A stretch of 64,000 nt of DNA from Hyphochytrium catenoides (taxonomy: Eukaryota; Sar; Hyphochytriomycetes; Hyphochytriales; Hyphochytriaceae), in the NCBI GenBank assembly GCA_900088475.1, contig FLMG01003521.1, forward strand, positions 211,361 through 275,360, written 5' to 3'. Shown in pieces: positions 17,401 to 26,400 of the stretch. The notes below the pieces were generated by a model. It was not told where the DNA came from, did no database searches, and was given only the letters and a program-made list of their open reading frames with translations. Numbering within the stretch: the stretch's first letter is position 1; every line of letters begins with the position of its first letter. Made by a program: the position numbers and the translations under genes.

Positions 17401-20400
17401 ACAAACGCGGTGGCCTAGCTAGCAATGCACGCTACCATATATATGGCTACAGCTTGAACGGAGCTAACCATGCGCTGCTTCTCTCCCCAAGAAGCGTCAA
17501 GGCAGGACAGACTGTAGTCGACGTACCAACCGCCCTTTCTGGCTATCTCCAAGTGCAGATCCCCTGTATAGTGGACGTTTCTGATGGTGTAGTCTCTCTG
17601 ATAAAAAATAATGTAGACTACCCAGACGGATATGTCGATTCCGGAAACCCTAAGCAACTGAACGCCTTCCAGTACAGTGTTCCGTATACTAGCGCTCGCA
17701 ATGCAACGAACACTGCAAATATTGAGATTAAGGGAAGCAAGGTTCTTGACGTTCAGAAAACAGGACCAAATGGCATTGCTCAGGGCTCCATTACAGGGAT
17801 ATTAGGGGCAGCTTCAGGAACAACTATCACAGGTGTGGGTACCCAGTTCATGAAGGATCTGCAAGTAGGAACCATCCTCACCGTTAACGGCCAGTCTCGT
17901 ACCGTAACGGCTATTGCTAGTGACACAAGTCTGACAGTGGATGCTGCTTACACCTCCATCCCAACCTGGGTTGGAAAGAACAACTCTACTGTGGGCAATT
18001 TAAGTCCTGCGTCAGCTAGTAATGCCTTGTACTTGACAAACGCTGTTGGTTCAAACTCTATTGGAAATGTGTATGTGAATGGTCTTGCTGCCCCAGCTGG
18101 GGCTTGGACTATTGAGATGTGGTTCCTACCGCATGCTGATACTACCTACAACTATGGTTTGTTCTGTGATTGGTTACAGTCGGGCCTGTCAGTCTATCTT
18201 AGAGCTTCAGACTTAAAACTTCAAGTCAGAATCAACACCACAGCTGCAAGCGATTTAACTCTGGGGTCATGGCAGTTTAACAACTTCACTACGAACGCGG
18301 CGACCAACCATGGCTGGAACCATTTCGCTTTACAGTTTGATGGAACCAATAGCTACCGCGGCATATTGAACGGGTCTGTAGCAAGCAGCGTAGCCTTCAC
18401 TAGTACAAGCGCGATGCTTCCAGGCGTCTGGGATCGCTTACAGTTCGGGCTGGCGGACTGCGACACCGGCTTCGAAGGCTATCTTGATAGTGTTAGGGTA
18501 AGTAAGGTAAGTAGGTACTCTGCAGATTTCACACCCACGGCAACCTTCACGTCAGATGCAAATACTTTGTCTCTGAACACCTTTGACTCTGCAGTTAACA
18601 TTACAACGTCAGAGCAAGTCTCGGGGATCACATGGTCTGACTCGACTCCAACCTTCAGCACGACAAGATCAAGATTCGGGAATACAAGTCTGCGCTTCAA
18701 GGGAACGAAGAACAGTGTTGGCGCCAAGCCTCACATGCATACGAACATTTCCGCGCTTGCGACACCACCAGTGGAGCAGTGGACGATAGAGCTCTGGTTC
18801 AATCATGACTCCGCCTTCAAAGACTTCTCTTGTCTTATTGGAAATCATACGGACAACATCCTGAAGGTAGGGCTTAATAGCCAGGCCCAGATGGTCTTCT
18901 ACGCGCTGGCAACAAACGGGACGGTCATCGCCAACAACCTACTTGGTGGTGCTGGCTCTGTTGGCCAGTCCACTTGGAACCACCTTGCACTTGTCTTCAC
19001 TGGCAGGCAGTACGTCCTGTATGTCAACGGTATGGCCGACATCAATGTAGCATCTGAGCTCCCGGTAGACCAACGAGCGTTCACACAGATGGTTCTAGGT
19101 CGAGTTGTGGGAAACGCTTCTTGGACTCTCACTGATGCTTACCTTGATGAGTTTAGAGTTAGCACAGTAGCGCGGTACACTGCGGACTTCACACCGCCAA
19201 CTGCAGTTTTCACCAAAGATGCTCAGACCATGGCACTAAACCATTTTGAGCTAACCTCTAACCCAAATGACCCTAAAGATTTAAATCAGAGTGAAGATGC
19301 CACAATCGTGAAGACCTCGTTGGTTGCAACTAATGTGACTCCCACTTACACGTGGACCGCATCGGATGGTGCCATTATCAGTCGTGATCAGTCCAGGTAT
19401 GGTGTGAGCTCCTTAAAGCTGGTTCGTGGCACGAGCTCTTCCGTGAGTGTGTCAGGCGGGCCTAACACCCCGGCCACTTGGACCATTGCACTGTGGGTCT
19501 ACCCCAACAACTTCTCCAACGCAGTGACGGTCTTGTCTACTGCTGGGGCGCTGTTCGAGATTGCGCTGACCACGTCAGGTTACGTAACAGTCGCTGCCGG
19601 AGTAACCGCCACAGGAGATATCTTCACTACACAGTCAAGCTCTAATAGCATCCCCGCTGCATCATGGGCACACATCGCAGTCACCTACACTTCTTCAACC
19701 TACACAATCTTTGTAAATGGAGTAAGGACTGTAATCGCGACTGGAAAGAGTAACCTTGGAACCAGTGCTTTCAATAGTATCACACTGGGCAAGTCTACTG
19801 TGACCGCTGGCCGTGCCTTAGATGGCTATCTTGACGAGTTCCACGTGACGAGTGATATCCTCTACTCAGCAGCGTTCTCTCCAACAGAGTCAGCTACTCT
19901 CAGATCTACGAGTAGTCTTATTCTGAATCACTTTGATGGAAATGAGGGTTCAACAGAGCTATCGAGCACGGAAGACCTCACCGTCGAACAGGCAGTCCAG
20001 GTCCTCACTCAAACTAACATGAATACTACCTTCACACCAACGTATGCATGGACTGCCATCAATGGTGCTGCGATCAGCAGAACGGTGGCCAAGTTTGGTG
20101 TGGCGTCATTGAAGCTAACAAGAAGTACGTCAGATCAGGCCAGTATCACTAGTGGACCAAACACACCTTCCACCTGGACACTTAGCTTCTGGGTTTACCC
20201 TGCGGATCTATCTGCAGAGTCAACTGTTATTACCAACAACAACAATTATCTGGTTGTGTCCGTCACTGCGACAGGTAATGTTAGGCTTCTGGTGGGTACT
20301 AGCAGTGCGGGTGATCTGGCGAATGGTACAAGTAGTAACTCAGTGAGCAGTACTGCATGGTCTCACGTGGCGTTGACCTATGACTCCTCAAGTTATACAT

Positions 20401-23400
20401 TGTTCGTTAATGGTATACCAACTATCATAGCGACCTCGAAGGGCAATATACCAAGTACAGCGTTCAATACCTTATACTTGGGCAAGTCGGTGCCCCAGAT
20501 TGATACAGCAAGTACAATCTGTCCGCCGGGGCCAATGACAGCTAATACAACTGTTTTAGTTGGAGGGACCTACATCGCCAGTGCAAGCAGTGTGATTCCT
20601 GGGTATAATGGTTTGTATGATCCATACAAAATGTTTAATAACAGTAACACCGACTCGAACGATTGTTGGCTAAGCGCTGCATCAATGTATGCAAGTAGTG
20701 GGTTCTACCAGGGGACGACATTAACGACCGTGTCAGGAACGTCTTACGCTGGAGAATGGGTTCAGTTACGCGTCCCAAGTCCAGTCTCTGTTACAACTTA
20801 CACATTAATTGGAGAGCTGAACCTCGATACTACTTCCACCTATGAATATGCTAGAACTAGATCCCCGAGTCTTTTCGTGTTAGCTGGTTCAAACGATGGC
20901 GCGACCTGGACCACCATTCATGACCAAAGCACCAGGCTCACTAATTGGGCTGCTAACGGCCATATGGTATTTACTGCGACAAATAACAATTCATACACTT
21001 ACTTCAGACTCGTTGTAAGGCAGGTGGGTATTGGATCTATTGCATCCGATGGTTATGCCGCGATCGGAGAGTTGAAGTTTAATGAGACTCGAAGTCCACC
21101 AGCGGCAATGACCAGCGATACCTCAGTATTGAATGGTGGGACATACATTGCTAGTGCTAGTTCATACTATAACGCAACAAGCTTTCCTGCATTTAAATCC
21201 TTCGATAATAATATTTCCACAAATTGGAACTCTACTGTAAATGCGTACAACAGCTCTACGGGCGCGTACACTGGAAGTAACACAACTACGATATCAGGTG
21301 TGTCGTATGCAGGTGATTGGTTACAGCTGCAACTACCAGCCGCAGTTTCTACCGTGTATTATGCCATTCAGTCTCATTCCACTGTAACTGTTTGTCCCGG
21401 AACGTTCGTACTCGCCGGATCTAACGATGGTGTGACATGGACTCTCGTCCATAGCCAAACTAGTGTACCTCAGTGGATTAGTGCACGGTATTCTTACTTC
21501 ACCACGACTAACAACGCACCGTACATGTATTATAGGCTTGTAGGGCGAACAGGTAACGGTATGACGTACTGGGGTGTAAATGAATTAATATTGGTAGGTG
21601 GTACTGTTGGCGTCACAGTACCAGCATCTTCTAGCTTCAATGGATACATCGATGACTTCCACGTAACAAGTGACGTACTATACACTTCATCATTCACCCC
21701 ACCAACGTCAGCTCCTTCTAGAAGACCACAAGACTTGATCTTGAATCACTTTGACGGGACTGACGGGTCAACGAACCTCCAGTTATCCGAGGATACTGCA
21801 ATGTCGGTCCCTCCAGTGAATACCTATGGTGGTGCGCTTCCTGTTACTACCAACAAGATGTTTGGTACTGCTAGTTTACTCTGTGACCGTACAACCAATA
21901 AGTACATTGACATTCGGGTAGACCTGTCCTCCAAAAATATGGACGACTTCTGCTTGGAAGCGTGGGTCAATCTTACCAGTTACCCAACGACACATTCCGT
22001 CCTACTTGCAGCGAAAACAAACTTCACCTTCCAGCTCGTTGTCAACCCCAGCGGATATCCAGCGCTTTATGTGGGTAATGGGTCAAGTTGGTCACAGGCT
22101 AATGGTGTTACAAACTCGGGTCAATTATTCACGAATTATTGGCAGCATGTTGCAGTTACCTACTCTCATACTTCAGGATACCGCGTGTTTGTGGATGGAT
22201 ATACAGCCATGAGTGTAGTCAAGTTATGGCCTGTTAAGATGGATACCGTCTACATTGGTTCTTCCGTTCAGTACTCCTCAGACTCTAACTTGAACTGGAA
22301 TGGCTATATTGACGAGTTTAGATACAGCAACTGCACAAGATACACTCAGACTTTCATTCCACAGACCGCGCAGTTCTACCGCGATACGGAAACGCTAATA
22401 CTACTTCACTTTGATGACACAACACAGGTTGTCCAGGATCTTGTGGTGCCCAGTAAGTCGACTCCGACGTGGAACCTAACGACTGGAGGCGTGCTGTCAG
22501 TGGCCGGCGCACAGTTTAACGGTGTGTCAGACGTTAAGCTGGACGGTGCTTATCTGTATGTTCTAGATACTACTAACAAGTCTATAAAGAAGATTGCGAC
22601 GAACGGTCTATCTGTAACAACGATGATATCAGGACTAACTTCTCCCAGCGCTATTGCTCCTGATGGATCTGGAGGTTGCTTCTACACTGAACCAACTTTA
22701 CATCGTGTGTACTACGTGACCAGTAATGGTAGTTCTATCGTCTATGCAGGCACTGGTACTGCTGGTGCTCAGGATTCCAATATAAGTACTACTGGAGCTC
22801 TAGCTTCTTCATTGGGCGTGAATCTACTCTCTGCTGGCGGCGTATGCGTAGATCGTAACACCAACAATGTCTATTTCTGCAACCAGACATCGATTTATAA
22901 AATTGAGCCCAATGGTAGGGTGACAATGATCCATACGGGTATAAGCACTGCAAGAACAATTGGTCTGAATGAGAGTGGTACAACCATGTACATCTCTGTA
23001 CCGGGAAGACTCTATAAATTTGACCTCACAAATGGTTACTTCTACTGGAACTTCTTGGGATCGGGCACAGCCGGATTTGCAGATGGTACGGGGACGTCAG
23101 CACAGGTGTCAAGCGCTATAAACGGCATTGCTGCCGTGGGAGACCTTATCTACTTCAGTGACAACGGCAACGTCCGAATCCGAGCTTTCTATGACTCGCC
23201 AGGACTTGCTCAAGCCACAGTTTTCACAGTCATTGGTAACTCAAGCCCTACGGGGGCAGACGGTTATGGAGAATCGGCAAGTATCCTTCAACCTTGGGGG
23301 ATTACGGTAAGTCCAGACCAGAGCTACCTTTATATCAGTTCGGGGGCTGCTAGTTCTCGAGTACGACGGTACGACAGGTCTACCACGGAGGTCACAACAG

Positions 23401-26400
23401 TCAGTACAAGTGGAACGTTACCCAGCAATGGTGCGAAGTATATAACTCAAACCAGTGATAGCTACATCTATGTGACCGATAGTATAACCATTTATCGCAT
23501 TGATCTCGCCACTAATGCCATGGTTGCCGTATCTGGTGGCTCTACTGGGAGTGGAGATAACCAATATATGGGGTTTGTTGGCCTTCAACGTGATAGTGGA
23601 GATAACCTGATTATTGGAGATGGGTCAAGTTATCGTATCATTTGGTGGGATCGTCAGGGTACAGCATCTGTTAACTTTGGAAGGGTTATCGGAACAGGGG
23701 CTGCTTTAGTAACGGTAACCAATGGTAACAGCTTAACTGAGGCCAGAATGGGAACCACCACTACTATCCTGAGTGATTCTACGTATCTCTATGCTTGTGA
23801 GAGTACCAACAGTCTTATACGCCGTTACAACCCAGGAAACGGAACATGCGACACATACAAATCAGGAATAGCTGCAATGGCGGCATGCTTCGATGGTTCT
23901 AATAGTACTATGTACGTATGTGAGACTCGACGCGTTTATGCTATAAGCATGTGGGATGGAACTAGCACTCTCATTGCTGGGACTGGAACGTCAGGGACAG
24001 TGAATGGACCCGGCGTAAGTGCCACATTTACAGCCATAGCCAGAGTTTATTGTAGTTTGGACGGCTACCTTTATCTCAGTGATCAGAACCGTATTCGTAG
24101 AATCAATCTAAATGATGGTGTATATACTGTCTCCACATTCGCGGGAACGGGTACGGCCACGTCAACCGATAATACCAACCCTCTTTTAGCAACTTTCAAC
24201 ACCCCGCAAGGTATTTTAACCCGTAGTGACTACAATTACTACAGTGGATGGGCCCTCCACGCCGTATATGTCGGGGAGAACACAGGAGCAAGGATCCGAA
24301 GAATTGATGGTCCTACTGGTGCGGTTACGACGTTAGTCTCTGGAATTGGCTCGGTAACCGATATCAAGTACACGAGTAGCAGTGACACTGACTGGATAGC
24401 AGCAACCATACAGAATCAAGGCAGTATTAAAATATTTGACCAAGCAGGAGTACAGTACTACACTATTGGTTTAGGGACAGGTGGCTACCTCGATGCCGCT
24501 GAGTCTAATCTAGCCAGGCTCAATAGCCCAAACACTTTGTGTTTTCATAATGGTGCAATCTATGTTGGCGAATCAGCAAGGATTCGCAAGATTGCAAATC
24601 CTTATGACACCATAGCTGGAGTTACCACCTTTGCAGGGACGGGTACGACCGGTAACGTTCCTCCGGAGGTGATCACTCCAACAATCTCCCAACCCACTGG
24701 TATTATCTACGATCGCATCTACACCGGTAATGTCTATGTCTGTACCACATTTAACAGCATACCACGTATTCGGGTAGTTGATGGTTCTAGCATTAAAACA
24801 CTGGCTGGTGGTACTCTGAATGGCCTAAAAAATGGATTGGGGTACATGGCCGGGTTCAGTAGTCTTGGAAAGATGGCATTCGATACCACAAATAGAGTTC
24901 TTTATGTAGTAGACGGAACCACAGTAAGAACGGTCAAAGTAGGCGGGGTGGGAGGAATCGTAGGAAATAAGAACATCTCAGTATCCAACATTCAAGGCGT
25001 GGCATGTAATAGCGCCAATGGAGATATATACATGTCTACAGCTGATCACACCATTCGTAGATTCTCCAATAATACAGTTAGCATAATCGCAGGTGCGAGT
25101 GCGAGTAGTGGATCAACAGACGCAACAGGAACATCTGCTCGTTTCAACAGTCCAGCAGGTCTCACATCAGACGCTACTGGAAACCTTTTCATAGCCGATT
25201 CTGGTAATCATAGAATTCGTCGGCTGGACATGTCTTCTCTGGCTGTCACCACAGTTGCAGGGAGTACCGCTGGAAATGTTGATTTCGCGACTTATGGCTT
25301 CACAACCACGGACTCCAAGTTTGGCACCAGGTCATTAGCCTTTGGTGGTGTTCACCCTGTCCGTCCAACATTGGGTAATATTGTTGTAAACACAGCTCGA
25401 CCTTGGACTGTAGAGTTATGGTTCAATCCTGCTGCTTGGGCCACATCTTACCTCATTCATTGTGGATCTGCAGTGGGCGGATTGAGAATACGAACTTACA
25501 ATAACGGTAGAGTGGCATTCTTCATTAATGACTATGAAACCACAAGTTCTGGATACTACACTACTGCAAAATGGAACCATGTCGCTGTACAGTACAATGG
25601 AACTGATTACCGCTGTTACCTAAACGGTGACCTAGATGTGGCATATAACAGTGGTGGAGCGACCATGTTCCCCGACGCTTTCAAAAACATCTCACTAGCC
25701 ACTTCGATTGTTTATGGTGCCGCAAACCAGGCTTTTGTGGGTAACATTGATGAAGTGCGTATCAGCAATGTGGCAAGGTACTCGAATGGAACAGGCGGAG
25801 GACTTCCAGTCGGTCGGTTTGTAAGAGACCTACACACCGCAGCACTGAATCACTTTGAAGGAATATCTACAACTGAGCTTACTCATGGAGAGGATCTAGC
25901 TACCATGCCGGTGGAAATTCCAACATGGGGTACCTTCAACCCTGGAAACTACGCAGCCATCTCTAAGGCACCAAAGCTAGTCTCTAACAGTAAAAAATTC
26001 GGTTCCACATCTTTGGCATTTAACGGTACCGATGAAGTAGTCATGGTGAGCAAGAATTGGTATACTACGAAACCTCCAATTTCTCATTGGACCCTGGAGT
26101 TTTGGGCGTACCTGACAGCCAGTATGAATGGTAAAGCGATTGCGAGATCAACACATACCACGGGCTACAGTATCATCCTAACAGCAACTAATGTACAATG
26201 TGCGCTAGGTAACAGCGGATCTATTGCTAATGCTGTCAGCAGCAATGCATTTACTCCCAATGACTGGAATCATATTGCGTTGTGTTACACGTACAACGGA
26301 TACTGGCTTTATGTGAATGGAGTTGGAACACAGTTAACAAGTAGTACAAGTCAAGTCTTCCATGATGCCATAGTGTTTGGCCACGGAGGTAACACCCTTT

